A stretch of 64,000 nt of DNA from Pseudomonas fluorescens HK44 (GCF_000217955.3 NZ_AFOY02000015.1:1178001-1242000), one strand, 5' to 3'; counted from the first letter of the stretch, positions 26,439 through 35,815 are shown. Notes: generated by a model from the sequence alone, not told the origin. Translations and numbers: made by a program.

Positions 26439-27464
26439 ATGAACAAAGTAGCTATTGCCGCCATCGATCTGGGAAAACACTCTTTCCATCTACACGCGCA
26501 AGATGATCGTGGTCATGAGCTTTACCGCAAAAAGTTTACTCGTGCGGCGCTCATGCAGCACCTGATGAATCTCGAACCCTGCACCGTTGTGATGGAAGCC
26601 TGCGGCGGAGCCCACTTCATGGCGCAGGAGGTCGCGAAGCTGGGACATACGCCCAAGCTCATTGCCCCGCATCTCGTACGCCCTTACGTGAAAAGCAACA
26701 AAAACGACTTCGCTGATGCCGAGGCGATCTGCGAGGCGGCGACTCGTCCAACAATGCGCTTTGTACACCCCAAAACCCAGGCTCAGCAGCTGCTGGCCAT
26801 GCTCAACTCGACACGCGATTCGTTCATCAAAGAGCGCACCGCGACCGTCAATCGGATTCACGCAGCGCTTTTGGAGGTCGGCGTCAGTCTGGCCACAGGC
26901 TTCAAGCCCATCAAAGAACTGCCCGCTCGGCTTGAAGCGAGTTCAATTCCTGTGCCCATCAAAAAACTTCTGACGAGGTTGCAGGAGCACTTCACCTATC
27001 TGGATGGGCAGATCAAGACGCTGGACAAGGAAGTGGAATGCCAGGCCGCCGAAGATGATCTGGCGGCTCGTTTGATGACCATGCCCTGCGTAGGCCCGAT
27101 CACCTCCAGCGTCCTGGCTGCCGAATTGGGCGATGGCAAGCAGTTCAAATGCGGCCGAGGCTATTCGGCCTCAATCGGGCTGATACCCAAACAGCATTCT
27201 ACGGGCGGCAAGACCGTCCTGCTGGGCATCAGCAAGCGAGGTGATCGCAACCAGCGGCGCCTGCTTGTCCAATGTGCCCGTGTTTACCTGATGCAACTGG
27301 ACCGACAGAAAGGCTGGCTGGCGGACTGGGTCCGGCAGCTATTGGCCCACCATCACTCCAACCATGTGGTCTGCGCGCTGGCCAACAAGCTGGCAAGGAT
27401 CGCCTGGGCGATTGCTGCCCACCACACTGAATTTGATGCAGGGCCAACCGCGATGAACGCCTGA
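26439..27464 (+). CDS. IS110/IS1111-family transposase (DEDD)
   Basis: This 341-residue transposase has the RuvC-like N-terminal domain (AAIDLGKHSFHLH with the first Asp, VVMEACGG with Glu, NDFADAEAICEA with the last Asp pair) and the C-terminal Tnp20 domain (MTMPCVGPITSSVLAAELGD, then FKCGRGYSASIGLIPKQHSTGGK with the catalytic Ser region). The gene appears intact and of normal length, so the element could be active. Confidence 0.95.
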   Translation: MNKVAIAAIDLGKHSFHLHAQDDRGHELYRKKFTRAALMQHLMNLEPCTVVMEACGGAHFMAQEVAKLGHTPKLIAPHLVRPYVKSNKNDFADAEAICEAATRPTMRFVHPKTQAQQLLAMLNSTRDSFIKERTATVNRIHAALLEVGVSLATGFKPIKELPARLEASSIPVPIKKLLTRLQEHFTYLDGQIKTLDKEVECQAAEDDLAARLMTMPCVGPITSSVLAAELGDGKQFKCGRGYSASIGLIPKQHSTGGKTVLLGISKRGDRNQRRLLVQCARVYLMQLDRQKGWLADWVRQLLAHHHSNHVVCALANKLARIAWAIAAHHTEFDAGPTAMNA

Positions 27465-27696
27465 CCCTGCTGTCACCCGAGCACCACCCACCTGGTTTTG
27501 CGATGCTGGATAACAGATGACGTGAACGGCTAACCGGCCTGACGACAACCCTGAGCTCCCACACGGCTGAAAGGCCGTTCGAATAATTAGGATCGTTAGG
27601 CATCGATTCTCATCGAGGCGCGGGGTTGCCACCCCACACAGACGCCGGATAGATGAAAGCAAGCCAAACACGCATCAAAAACAGTATTGCAGAAAA
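27465..27696 (+). ncRNA. Candidate guide RNA region of the IS1111-type element
   Basis: About 230 bp between the transposase stop and the right inverted repeat have no credible ORF. In IS1111-type elements, this position encodes the RNA that specifies donor and target. The assignment is by position and family knowledge; I have not folded it or identified the guide loops. Confidence 0.4.
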
Positions 27697-27711
27697 GGGG
27701 GTAACCATAGA

Positions 27712-27801
27712 TGTGGGAGCGAGCCTGCTCGCGATGGCGGCATGACAGTCAACATTGATGGTGAATGTAAAGCAGCTATCGCGAGCAGGCTCACTCCCAC
27801 A
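27712..27801. repeat. REPIN flanking the IS right end
   Basis: Arms TGTGGGAGCGAGCCTGCTCGCGAT and ATCGCGAGCAGGCTCACTCCCACA are separated by about 42 bp. It begins within a few bases of the IS right repeat and is complete, so the IS lies beside it and does not split it. Confidence 0.92.
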
Positions 27802-27894
27802 CTGATTTCAGCATTGGCCGGATAATTCCGTTTGCCCCGTGCGGTTGTTCTGGTATTTGATTGAGCCTTTCCCACCGGTAAAAGGATTTCGCAC

Positions 27895-28908
27895 ATGAGC
27901 TACCGCACACTGGGCCACTCCGGACTGCAAGTGTCCACCCTGACCCTGGGCACCATGATGTTCGGCGAGCAGACCAGCACTGAAGATTCGCTGCGAATCA
28001 TCGAGAAGGCCTGGGATCGGGGCGTCAACTTCATCGACACGGCAGACGTATACACCGGCGGCCGCTCCGAGGAGATCGTCGGCGAAGCGATTGCCGGTCA
28101 CCGTCACGAATGGGTGGTGGCTTCCAAGGTCGGTTTCGGCCCGGTGGACGGTGTGCCGAATCGCAGCGGGCTGAGCCGCAAGCACCTGTTCAATGGCATC
28201 GAGGCCAGCCTGACCCGTTTGGGCACCGATTACCTGGACATCTATTACCTGCACCGCGAAGACCACACCACGCCGCTGGAGGTCACGGTGTCGGCCATCG
28301 GCGACCTGATTCGCCAAGGCAAGATCCGTTACTGGGGCTTGTCCAACTACCGCGGCTGGCGTATCAGCGAAGTGATCCGCGTCGCCGAGAAACTCGGCGT
28401 CGACAAACCGGTGATCAGCCAGCCGCTGTACAACATCGTCAACCGCCAGGCTGAAACCGAACAAATCACCGCCGCCAATGCCTACGGCCTCGGTGTAGTG
28501 CCTTATAGCCCGTTGGCCCGTGGCGTGTTGAGCGGCAAGTACGCGCCAGACGTCACCCCGGACGCGAACAGCCGCGCCGGTCGCCAGGACAAGCGCATTC
28601 TGGAAACCGAATGGCGGGTCGAGTCGCTGCGCATTGCCCAGCAGATTCAGGCATACACCCAAGAGCGCGGCGTCGGTATCGTCGAGTTCGCCATCGCCTG
28701 GGTGCTGAACAACTCTGCCGTCAGCTCGGCCATCGTCGGCCCGCGCACCGAAGCCCAATGGGATGCCTACACCAAGGCCCTGGCGGTGAAGATCACGGCC
28801 GAAGACGAAGCCTTCATCGACTCGCTGGTGACGCCGGGGCACTCCTCGACGCCGGGGTTCAATGATATGGGCCATTTCGTGTCGGGTCGTAAACCACGTT
28901 CCAACTAA
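27895..28908 (+). CDS. Aldo/keto reductase
   Basis: This 337-residue TIM-barrel NADPH-dependent oxidoreductase carries the AKR catalytic tetrad: Asp and Tyr in FIDTADVYTGG, Lys in VVASKVGFG and His in IYYLHREDHTTP. The NADP-binding region near SSAIVGPRTEAQW is also present. It resembles the general stress/YghZ-Tas type. Substrate cannot be stated. It is flanked by REPINs on both sides and appears monocistronic. Confidence 0.92.
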   Translation: MSYRTLGHSGLQVSTLTLGTMMFGEQTSTEDSLRIIEKAWDRGVNFIDTADVYTGGRSEEIVGEAIAGHRHEWVVASKVGFGPVDGVPNRSGLSRKHLFNGIEASLTRLGTDYLDIYYLHREDHTTPLEVTVSAIGDLIRQGKIRYWGLSNYRGWRISEVIRVAEKLGVDKPVISQPLYNIVNRQAETEQITAANAYGLGVVPYSPLARGVLSGKYAPDVTPDANSRAGRQDKRILETEWRVESLRIAQQIQAYTQERGVGIVEFAIAWVLNNSAVSSAIVGPRTEAQWDAYTKALAVKITAEDEAFIDSLVTPGHSSTPGFNDMGHFVSGRKPRSN

Positions 28909-28923
28909 ATAAACACATACCCC

Positions 28924-29013
28924 TGTGGGAGCGAGCCTGCTCGCGATAGCGGTCTACCAGCCAACATCAATGTTGAATGTGAAACCGCCATCGCGAGCAG
29001 GCTCGCTCCCACA
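28924..29013. repeat. REPIN between aldo/keto reductase and rarD
   Basis: Full arms TGTGGGAGCGAGCCTGCTCGCGAT and ATCGCGAGCAGGCTCGCTCCCACA flank a spacer with the palindrome CAACATCAATGTTG. Confidence 0.95.
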
Positions 29014-29090
29014 GTTGGTTTATGTTGATCATTCGGACAATATTCGGCTCTGAAACCACGTATCCTTTGCACCCGCTTCACGCTCACTCG

Positions 29091-29990
29091 ATGTCTCGCG
29101 AGGACAGTTTGTCTAAAGGTATTGCTCTATCGGTGTCAGCCTCGGTGCTGTTCGCCGTCATGTATTTCTACACCTCGTTGCTGTCACCCCTGAGCGGTGT
29201 GGAAATCTTCGGCTGGCGAATGCTGCTGACCGTGCCGTGCATGACCGTGTTCATGGTGGTTTCCGGCGAATGGCGGCGCGTGGTCGAAATCCTCCATCGG
29301 GTAGGCAGCAAACCGGCATTGTTCGGTGGTCTGCTGGTTTCCTCGGCATTGCTCGGCGTGCAACTCTGGCTGTTCATGTGGGCGCCGCTGAACGGCCACA
29401 GCCTTGACGTTTCGCTGGGTTACTTCCTGTTGCCACTGACCATGGTGCTGACCGGGCGCATCGCCTATGGCGAACAGCTCTCGTACCTGCAAAAGGTCGC
29501 CGCGTTTTTCGCCACCCTCGGCGTGCTCAACGAGTTGTATCAGGTGGGCAGTTTTTCCTGGGCGACCTTGTTGGTGGCCATCGGTTACCCGACCTACTTC
29601 GTGCTGCGCCGACGTTTGGCATCGGACAACCTCGGTGGCTTGTGGCTGGACATGACGCTGATGTTGCCGGTGGCGTACGGGTTCGTGCATAGCGGCGAAC
29701 AAGGCTTTGCAGTGTTCGATCAACACCCGTGGCTGTCGCTGCTGATCCCGCTGCTCGGAGTGATCAGTGCTTCGGCGCTGGTGGTGTACATCATTGCCAG
29801 CCGCTTGCTGCCATTCAGCCTGTTCGGGCTGCTGAGCTATGTCGAACCGGTGCTGTTACTGGGCGTTGCGTTGCTGCTGGGGGAAAGCATCAAGGCGGGA
29901 GAATGGCTGACCTACATTCCGATCTGGCTGGCGGTGCTGGTATTGATGTTTGAGGGGTTCAAGCATTTGATGCGGCATCGCCGCCCTTAA
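29091..29990 (+). CDS. rarD: RarD-like EamA family transporter
   Basis: This 299-residue protein has ten predicted membrane segments and the RarD pattern (FGWRMLLTVPCM early, WLFMWAPLNGHSLDVSLGYFLLPL, then FGLLSYVEPVLLLGVALLLGE). The family belongs to the drug/metabolite transporter superfamily; E. coli RarD is annotated for chloramphenicol sensitivity, but the physiological substrate is unknown. ATG 29091 has no good ribosome site; upstream alternatives in frame reach back to 29022 and would encode a non-hydrophobic leader. Confidence 0.85.
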   Translation: MSREDSLSKGIALSVSASVLFAVMYFYTSLLSPLSGVEIFGWRMLLTVPCMTVFMVVSGEWRRVVEILHRVGSKPALFGGLLVSSALLGVQLWLFMWAPLNGHSLDVSLGYFLLPLTMVLTGRIAYGEQLSYLQKVAAFFATLGVLNELYQVGSFSWATLLVAIGYPTYFVLRRRLASDNLGGLWLDMTLMLPVAYGFVHSGEQGFAVFDQHPWLSLLIPLLGVISASALVVYIIASRLLPFSLFGLLSYVEPVLLLGVALLLGESIKAGEWLTYIPIWLAVLVLMFEGFKHLMRHRRP

Positions 29991-30005
29991 CGCTGCGCAA
30001 AACAA

Positions 30006-30094
30006 TGTGGGAGCGAGCCTGCTCGCAATAGCGATCTGTCAGCCAACATCAATGTTGAGTCTGAAGACGCCATCGCGAGCAGGCTCGCTCCCAC
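30006..30094. repeat. REPIN between convergent rarD and hpd
   Basis: Arms TGTGGGAGCGAGCCTGCTCGC and GCGAGCAGGCTCGCTCCCAC flank the same CCAACATCAATGTTGA spacer palindrome seen in other copies. Confidence 0.94.
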
Positions 30095-30114
30095 CGGATT
30101 ACAGTTGAAGCAGA

Positions 30115-31191
30115 TTATTCAGTCGAGAGCACACCACGGCGAACCTGATCGCGCTCGATGGATTCGAACAGTGCCTTGAAGTTGCCTTCGCCGAAACCAT
30201 CGTCGCCTTTACGCTGGATGAATTCGAAGAACACCGGGCCCATCAGGGTTTCCGAGAAGATTTGCAGCAGCAGACGCTTGTCGCCCGCCTCGGACGAACC
30301 GTCCAGCAGAATCCCCCGCGCTTGCAGTTCGTTGACCGGTTCGCCGTGGTTCGGCAAACGGCCTTCGAGCATTTCGTAGTAGGTGTCCGGCGGCGCGGTC
30401 ATGAAGCGCATGCCGATCTTTTTCAGGTGATCCCAGGTCTTGATCAAGTCATCGGATAGGAAGGCAACGTGCTGGATGCCCTCGCCGTTGAACTGCATCA
30501 GGAACTCTTCGATCTGCCCGGCGCCCTTGGACGATTCTTCATTCAGCGGGATGCGGATCATGCCATCCGGGGCGGTCATGGCCTTGGAGGTCAGGCCGGT
30601 GTATTCGCCCTTGATGTCGAAGTAACGGATCTCGCGGAAGTTGAACAGCTTCTCGTAGAAGTTCGCCCAATAGGCCATACGACCGCGGTACACGTTATGA
30701 GTCAGGTGGTCGATGATCTTCAGGCCGGCCCCGACCGGGTGACGGTCAACGCCTTCGATGAACACGAAATCGATGTCGTAGATCGAGCTGCCTTCGCCGA
30801 AACGGTCGATCAGGTACAACGGCGCGCCGCCGATGCCTTTGATCGCCGGCAGGTGCAGTTCCATCGGGCCGGTTTCGATGTGGATCGGCTGGGCGCCAAG
30901 TTCCAGTGCACGCTTGTAGGCCTTTTGCGAATCCTTGACCCGGAACGCCATGCCGCATACCGACGGACCGTGTTCGGCCGCAAAGTACGAGGCGACGCTG
31001 TGGGGTTCGTTGTTGAGGATCAGGTTGATCTGGCCCTGACGATACAGGTGCACGTCTTTGGAGCGGTGGGTCGCGACCTTGGTGAAACCCATGATCTGGA
31101 AGATCGGCTCAAGGGTGTTCGGGGTCGGCGATGCGAATTCGATGAACTCAAAGCCCATCAGGCCCATTGGGTTTTCGTATAAATCTGCCAT
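30115..31191 (-). CDS. hpd: 4-hydroxyphenylpyruvate dioxygenase
   Basis: This 358-residue Fe(II) enzyme converts 4-hydroxyphenylpyruvate to homogentisate in tyrosine catabolism. Length and sequence match the Pseudomonas enzyme. The 2-His-1-Glu iron site is visible: His in IIDHLTHNVYRG, His in GIQHVAFLSDD and Glu in VFFEFIQRKGDDGFGEGNFKALFESIERDQ, with the conserved C-terminal gate helix. The start has GAGG eight bases upstream. No hmg/fah/mai genes are near. The 31192-31441 upstream region shows no recognisable operator. Confidence 0.97.
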   Translation of the reverse strand: MADLYENPMGLMGFEFIEFASPTPNTLEPIFQIMGFTKVATHRSKDVHLYRQGQINLILNNEPHSVASYFAAEHGPSVCGMAFRVKDSQKAYKRALELGAQPIHIETGPMELHLPAIKGIGGAPLYLIDRFGEGSSIYDIDFVFIEGVDRHPVGAGLKIIDHLTHNVYRGRMAYWANFYEKLFNFREIRYFDIKGEYTGLTSKAMTAPDGMIRIPLNEESSKGAGQIEEFLMQFNGEGIQHVAFLSDDLIKTWDHLKKIGMRFMTAPPDTYYEMLEGRLPNHGEPVNELQARGILLDGSSEAGDKRLLLQIFSETLMGPVFFEFIQRKGDDGFGEGNFKALFESIERDQVRRGVLSTE

Positions 31192-31441
31192 GGTTGGCGC
31201 CTCATCATGATGCTTTTGGAATTAACGGAACGTTAGTTACAAGCACTGCCGAGGCCGGCGGGTGGCGCACAGGAGATACCCCGCACGCTGCGGGCGAGAA
31301 AATCACCGTAGATCAATTGGAACCCGAATATCTTCATTGTCGACCCAAGGCTCTTGCGGGCGAGGCTTCTGCTGCCAGAAGACGTTATTCTTATATGCGT
31401 AACCGGATTCTACACAGCGTAACCATGTTTGTCCGCCTTCT

Positions 31442-32392
31442 CTATAAAATCCCCCTTTTTGACGCCGGTGCAAGGGGTTTATTGCACAGGTAAATGCCCA
31501 GCAGAATCGCCCCGCCTCCCAGGCACATCGCCAGGCTCGGTTGCTCGCCCAGCAACAGCGCGCCAAGTATCACTGCCGTCAGCGGATTCAGCGCAATGAA
31601 CACCCCCGAGCGGGTGGCGCCGATTTTACGAATACCGTCGTAGTACCAAATGTAGGCCAGCGCCGAGCCGAGTACACCCAGGTACAACAAACTCGACAAC
31701 TGCGTCACCTGCAATCCGCCCAGGACCTGAAGGCTCACCTCACCGCGCGCGGCGCTGGTCGCCCACAACATCAATGTGCCCAGCACAATCGAGTAGGTCA
31801 CGGTATGCAGCGGGCCCAACGCCTGGTTCAGGCCTTTGGAAAACAACGAATAGATGCCCCAACCCAACACGCAACCGAATATCAGCAGATCACCGATCCA
31901 GCTGTTCGCGGCGCTGCCATCAAACACAGGCTGGCTGCGACTGACAATAACCACCCCTGCCCCGGCAATGCAGATTGCGATGCCGCCAATTTTGGCCCGA
32001 CTCAAGCGCTCCTTGAACAGCAGCCAAGACGCCAGCCCGATGACCGCCGGATTCAATGCCACGATCAGTGAGGCACGAGAGGCGTTGATGTAGTGCAAGC
32101 CGTAAAAGAAGCACAGGTTGTAAAAGAAGATCCCGAAAAAACCCAATCCCCCCAGCTGCAACCACTGCTTGAAGGTCGGGCGCATCAAAGGGATGCGCGC
32201 CAGCGCCATAAACAGCAGCAAGGCCAGGCTCGCCAACAGAAAGCGCAGGCTCGCTGCAAATAACGGGCTGAGCGAGTCGGCGAGAAACCGGCCAGCCACG
32301 AAGGTCCCACCCCAGATCATCGTGACAGTGGCGAGCTTCAGGTAAACCGGAACATCTGAATCACGGGAGCCGCTCTGGACAAGGCTTTTCAT
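31442..32392 (-). CDS. EamA/DMT family transporter
   Basis: This 316-residue permease with ten predicted membrane segments consists of two EamA repeats (WGGTFVAGRFLADSLSPLFAASLRF and LGVLGSALAYIWYYDGIRKIGATR). The ATG at 32392 has a GTGGAA ribosome site. It is divergent from the LysR gene at 32471, the usual arrangement when the regulator controls a metabolite exporter. The substrate is unknown. Confidence 0.91.
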   Translation of the reverse strand: MKSLVQSGSRDSDVPVYLKLATVTMIWGGTFVAGRFLADSLSPLFAASLRFLLASLALLLFMALARIPLMRPTFKQWLQLGGLGFFGIFFYNLCFFYGLHYINASRASLIVALNPAVIGLASWLLFKERLSRAKIGGIAICIAGAGVVIVSRSQPVFDGSAANSWIGDLLIFGCVLGWGIYSLFSKGLNQALGPLHTVTYSIVLGTLMLWATSAARGEVSLQVLGGLQVTQLSSLLYLGVLGSALAYIWYYDGIRKIGATRSGVFIALNPLTAVILGALLLGEQPSLAMCLGGGAILLGIYLCNKPLAPASKRGIL

Positions 32393-32470
32393 AATTTTCC
32401 ACGCGAAGAAGCAAGTCGGATGACGTATTCTTTGCGTAATACCTGATCATCGTAAAATGAGTAAATACTC

Positions 32471-33343
32471 ATGACCTTGACCCAACTCGAGATCTTTTCG
32501 CTGGTGGCCGAGCTGCACGGTTTCACCAGTGCGGCCACCCGCCTGGGCATCACCCAGTCGGCGGTGTCCCATGCCATTAAATCGCTGGAGCAGGAACTCG
32601 GTGTCGAGTTGCTCAGACGGCATCAGTCCCACATCGAGCTCAGCGATATCGGTCAACAACTGCTGTTGCGCGCCCGCGCCATGCTCGGACTGGCCAGCAC
32701 CCTGCGCCAGGAAGCCGCGGATGCTCGCGGAATGAAGCGTGGCACGTTGCGTATCGGCTCATTCGGACCGACCTCATCGATCAAACTGCTGCCGAAGATT
32801 TTGCAGCACTACCGCGCGGCGTATCCGGAAATCGAGATCCATGTTGACGAAGGTCCAGATCGGCAAGTGCTGCAATGGCTTGAAGAGCGGCGTATCGACA
32901 TCGGTTTTGTGGTGTTGCCCGAGGAGCGTTTCGATACCTTCGCGCTGGTGGAAGACCAGATGGTCGCGCTGATACCGACCACTCATGAACTCGCCCGACG
33001 CGACAGCCTGACCTTGAGTGATCTGTGTCACGACCCGTTCATTCTCACTGAAGCAGGCTCTTCGGAGCTGGTTTCGCACCTGTTCAGCGCTGCCCGGCTG
33101 TCCCCGGACATTCGCTATCGCAGCTCGCAACTGCTCAGCACCCTGGAAACCGTCAGCCGTGGCGACGCCTTGACGCTGGTCGCCGAACTATCGCTGCCAA
33201 ATGCGCAACACGCGCGCTACCTGAAAAAGCCGCTTTCACCGCCGGTCAAACGTCAGGTCGGCCTGGCAGTGCTCGACCAGCGCCAGTCATCGCCGGCCAC
33301 CCTGGCGTTTATCAAGTTGGCCACAAGGCTCGACTACCATTGA
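32471..33343 (+). CDS. LysR-family transcriptional regulator
   Basis: This 290-residue LTTR has an N-terminal winged HTH (LEIFSLVAELHGFTSAATRLGITQSAVSHAIKSLEQELGVELLRR) and a substrate-binding effector domain. It is divergent from the EamA permease with a 78-bp shared region (32393-32470), where it probably binds. The inducer is unknown. Confidence 0.94.
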   Translation: MTLTQLEIFSLVAELHGFTSAATRLGITQSAVSHAIKSLEQELGVELLRRHQSHIELSDIGQQLLLRARAMLGLASTLRQEAADARGMKRGTLRIGSFGPTSSIKLLPKILQHYRAAYPEIEIHVDEGPDRQVLQWLEERRIDIGFVVLPEERFDTFALVEDQMVALIPTTHELARRDSLTLSDLCHDPFILTEAGSSELVSHLFSAARLSPDIRYRSSQLLSTLETVSRGDALTLVAELSLPNAQHARYLKKPLSPPVKRQVGLAVLDQRQSSPATLAFIKLATRLDYH

Positions 33344-33476
33344 AAAACACAAAGCCTGTGCGCCATCTATCATGGCCCTTGTCCGTACTCTTTTTGAGAG
33401 GCAAGTCTGTGCCCTGCCTGCATTTGAGAGCCCTACTCTATCTGAGAGCCCTACTCCGTCGCCGCAGGTTCCACAC

Positions 33477-35012
33477 ATGCCCTTGACCATCAAAGCCCGC
33501 CGCACACCACGGACTCGCAACCTCTTCACGCTGTTGATCGGCTTGGTGCCGGTGGTGCTGGGCTTCGTCATTCTGCACATGCAGGCCGAACGGGTGCTGG
33601 AGCGCAGCACCCGCCAAACGGCCGAAGAAGCGGTGCGCCAGGTCGAATTGATGCTCGACAACACCGCACAGGCGGCAAAAGAACTGCTGCCTCTGGCCGG
33701 ACAACCTTGCGTCGATGTAAAACTGGCCCTGCGTGAGCAAGTCACGCGTCGGCCCTTTGTCCGCTCAACCAATCTGGTGTGGGACAACAACCTGTATTGC
33801 AGCTCGCTGTTTGGTGACTATCAGGCGGAGGTTGATCCTGGCGAATACACCCAGGGCACGCTGTGGTTGATGGACGGTAACCCCGTCACACCCAATAGCT
33901 CATTGCTGGTGTATCGCCTGAGCAATGGCAGACAAGGCGCCCTGACCTCCCTTGACGGCTATCACCTGAGCAACGTCCTGCGGCTGATTGGCCGCAAGAC
34001 CCTGCTGTTACTGCAAGTCGGGTCTCACTGGTTGTCGGCCGATGGCAAGGTGCATGAGGGTGCCCTGCCAGAATTACCGGTAGCCCGAAGCAATCTTGAA
34101 TCTTCACGCTATGCCTTTGAAGTCGAGGCCGGCTTTCCCGTGGGTGAAGTCTGGCGCTACATGAAGACTGAATACCCGCCGCTGTTCAGTCTGCTGATTT
34201 TCTTTGGGGTCATCGCCGGGGCCATTGGTCATTGGCTGCAGAAACGCTCGTCATCACAGACTCACGAACTGCAGCGGGCACTGGAAGCCAATGAGTTCAT
34301 TCCTTACTTCCAACCTGTGGTTCACGGTGACAGCAAAGAGTGGGCCGGCATCGAAGTCTTGATGCGCTGGCAACACCCAAAAGAAGGCCTGGTGCGTCCG
34401 GACCTCTTCATTCCATTCGCTGAGCATTCCGGCTTGATCGTGCCGATGACCCGCTCGTTGATGCGCCAGACTGCAACATTGCTCGCCCCGCACGCGCATG
34501 CGTTCCATGAGCGCTTTCATATCGGCATCAACATCACCGCCAGCCACTGCCGTGACCTTGCACTGGTAGAAGATTGCCGCGAGTTTCTCGCCGCCTTCCC
34601 GCCAGGCAAGATTGCGCTGGTTCTGGAGCTGACCGAGCGCGAGCTGATCGAACCCAACGCCATCACCCTTCAATTGTTTGAACAGTTACATGCGCTGGGG
34701 GTGATGATTGCGATCGATGACTTCGGCACCGGGCATTCAAGCCTGGGGTATTTGCGCCAGTTCAATGTGGACTTTCTGAAGATCGATCAAAGCCTTGTGG
34801 CGATGATCGGTGTCGATGCCTTGTCCCGCCATATACTCGACAGCATCATCGAACTCTCGGCCAAGCTGGACCTTGGTATCGTTGCCGAAGGTGTCGAAAC
34901 CGTCGAGCAGAGTGATTATCTTGCCCGTCATGGGGTGAACTTTCTGCAAGGCTACCTATTTGGACGACCGATGCCGGGTACCGATTTCATTATTGCGTTG
35001 AACAGCCATTAA
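33477..35012 (+). CDS. CSS-motif EAL cyclic-di-GMP phosphodiesterase
   Basis: This 511-residue inner-membrane protein has TM1 (LFTLLIGLVPVVLGFVIL), a periplasmic CSS-motif domain with the Cys-Ser-Ser in NNLYCSSLFGDY and a second conserved Cys (AGQPCVDVK), TM2 (PPLFSLLIFFGVIAGAIGHWL) and a cytoplasmic EAL domain. In characterised homologues the CSS cysteines form a disulfide controlled by DsbA/DsbB. EAL motifs are intact except EAL to EVL (GIEVLMRWQHP); DDFGTGHSSLGYL, KIDQSLV and AEGVET are present, so phosphodiesterase activity is likely. The start is taken at MPLTIKARR; an earlier ATG at 33372 would add a leader spanning a 14-bp tandem repeat (TGAGAGCCCTACTC, twice). Confidence 0.9.
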   Translation: MPLTIKARRTPRTRNLFTLLIGLVPVVLGFVILHMQAERVLERSTRQTAEEAVRQVELMLDNTAQAAKELLPLAGQPCVDVKLALREQVTRRPFVRSTNLVWDNNLYCSSLFGDYQAEVDPGEYTQGTLWLMDGNPVTPNSSLLVYRLSNGRQGALTSLDGYHLSNVLRLIGRKTLLLLQVGSHWLSADGKVHEGALPELPVARSNLESSRYAFEVEAGFPVGEVWRYMKTEYPPLFSLLIFFGVIAGAIGHWLQKRSSSQTHELQRALEANEFIPYFQPVVHGDSKEWAGIEVLMRWQHPKEGLVRPDLFIPFAEHSGLIVPMTRSLMRQTATLLAPHAHAFHERFHIGINITASHCRDLALVEDCREFLAAFPPGKIALVLELTERELIEPNAITLQLFEQLHALGVMIAIDDFGTGHSSLGYLRQFNVDFLKIDQSLVAMIGVDALSRHILDSIIELSAKLDLGIVAEGVETVEQSDYLARHGVNFLQGYLFGRPMPGTDFIIALNSH

Positions 35013-35258
35013 TTAGCCACTTTGCGCGCTCCATGGGCATCATCAACGCAAAAATCTGCGTAGCAAACTGCATCAAACAGCCACGTGCGTTACATCATGA
35101 AAAAGACGTGATTTACTCTCGGCAAATTAACTACTACAATTTTTATTGCCTGCGCAAGATTGACAGGTGAGCCATTAACACCGAGTCGCTACAAGGCTCT
35201 TGGCTTATAGCTTTGTTTGCGGTTGGTATCAGCCAAACACACTATTGGAGTAAAGATA

Positions 35259-35621
35259 TTGTCCAGACTCGCTGAATTTCGTGCCGCTGAAAAGGCCCTT
35301 CAAGAACAGCTCGCGCAGCTGGAATCGCTGAAGAACGACGCCGGGCTCAAGAAAGAAATCGAATTTGAAGAAAAGCTCCAGGGGCTGATGAAAACCTACG
35401 GCAAGAGCCTGCGCGACATCATCGCCATTCTCGACCCGAATCCAAAATCCAGCCTGCATCAGGCCGCCGCACCGAAAACCCGCCGTGCCCGTGTGGTCAA
35501 GGTTTATCAAAACCCGCACACTGGTGAACTGATTGAAACCAAGGGCGGCAATCACCGCGGCCTGAAAGCCTGGAAGGAACAATATGGTGCCAGCACCGTT
35601 GACTCCTGGCTGCGCGCTTAA
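35259..35621 (+). CDS. mvaU: MvaT/MvaU-type H-NS-like xenogeneic silencer
   Basis: This 120-residue nucleoid protein has an N-terminal coiled-coil oligomerisation part (SRLAEFRAAEKALQEQLAQL) and a C-terminal DNA-binding part (RARVVKVYQNPHTGELIETKGGNHRGLKAWKEQYG). The SRLAEFRAAEKALQEQ start is closer to MvaU than to MvaT (MSLINEYRATEEAIK). The start codon is TTG at 35259, with GGAG nine bases upstream. These proteins silence AT-rich foreign DNA. It is monocistronic and followed by a strong terminator. Confidence 0.92.
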   Translation: MSRLAEFRAAEKALQEQLAQLESLKNDAGLKKEIEFEEKLQGLMKTYGKSLRDIIAILDPNPKSSLHQAAAPKTRRARVVKVYQNPHTGELIETKGGNHRGLKAWKEQYGASTVDSWLRA

Positions 35622-35643
35622 GCTTTCCTGCGCCCCTCCAAAA

Positions 35644-35668
35644 GCCCTGCCTGCGCAGGGCTTTTTTA
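35644..35668 (+). terminator. Rho-independent terminator of mvaU
   Basis: Stem AGCCCTGCC/GCGCAGGGCT with a short loop is followed by six T residues, 22 bases after the mvaU stop. Confidence 0.9.
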
Positions 35669-35815
35669 TGCTCATCTATACTTAATGCAACGATGGTCGT
35701 CGATCCAGTTGGAAACGCCCGCCAAATACCGTAGGCACCCGGTACAACTTTCTGCTTAATCCCTTTGGGTATTAAACAATAACTCTCGGCACTGAAAGCG
35801 TGCAGACGTCGCGCA

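Larger units (their letters stand above)
26369..27708 (+). mobile_element. IS110-family (IS1111-type) insertion sequence
   Basis: Inverted repeats ATGGCTACCCCC (26369-26380) and GGGGGTAACCAT (27697-27708; one mismatch) bracket a DEDD transposase gene. Plain IS110 elements lack such repeats, whereas the IS1111 subgroup has subterminal ones, so the true ends are a few bases further out. The region left of the gene is about 60 bp; that on the right is about 230 bp and non-coding, the place where IS1111 elements encode their guide (seek/bridge) RNA. The right end abuts a REPIN, a known type of target for IS110-group elements in Pseudomonas. Confidence 0.88.

Noticed and set aside
26369..27708. 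IS element having split a REPIN
   Set aside because: The REPIN on the right is complete from arm to arm and the left flank contains no REP half, so insertion was beside it.
3575..30094. REPIN array as a CRISPR-like repeat series
   Set aside because: The repeats are dispersed, palindromic and kilobases apart, with no regular short spacers and no cas genes.
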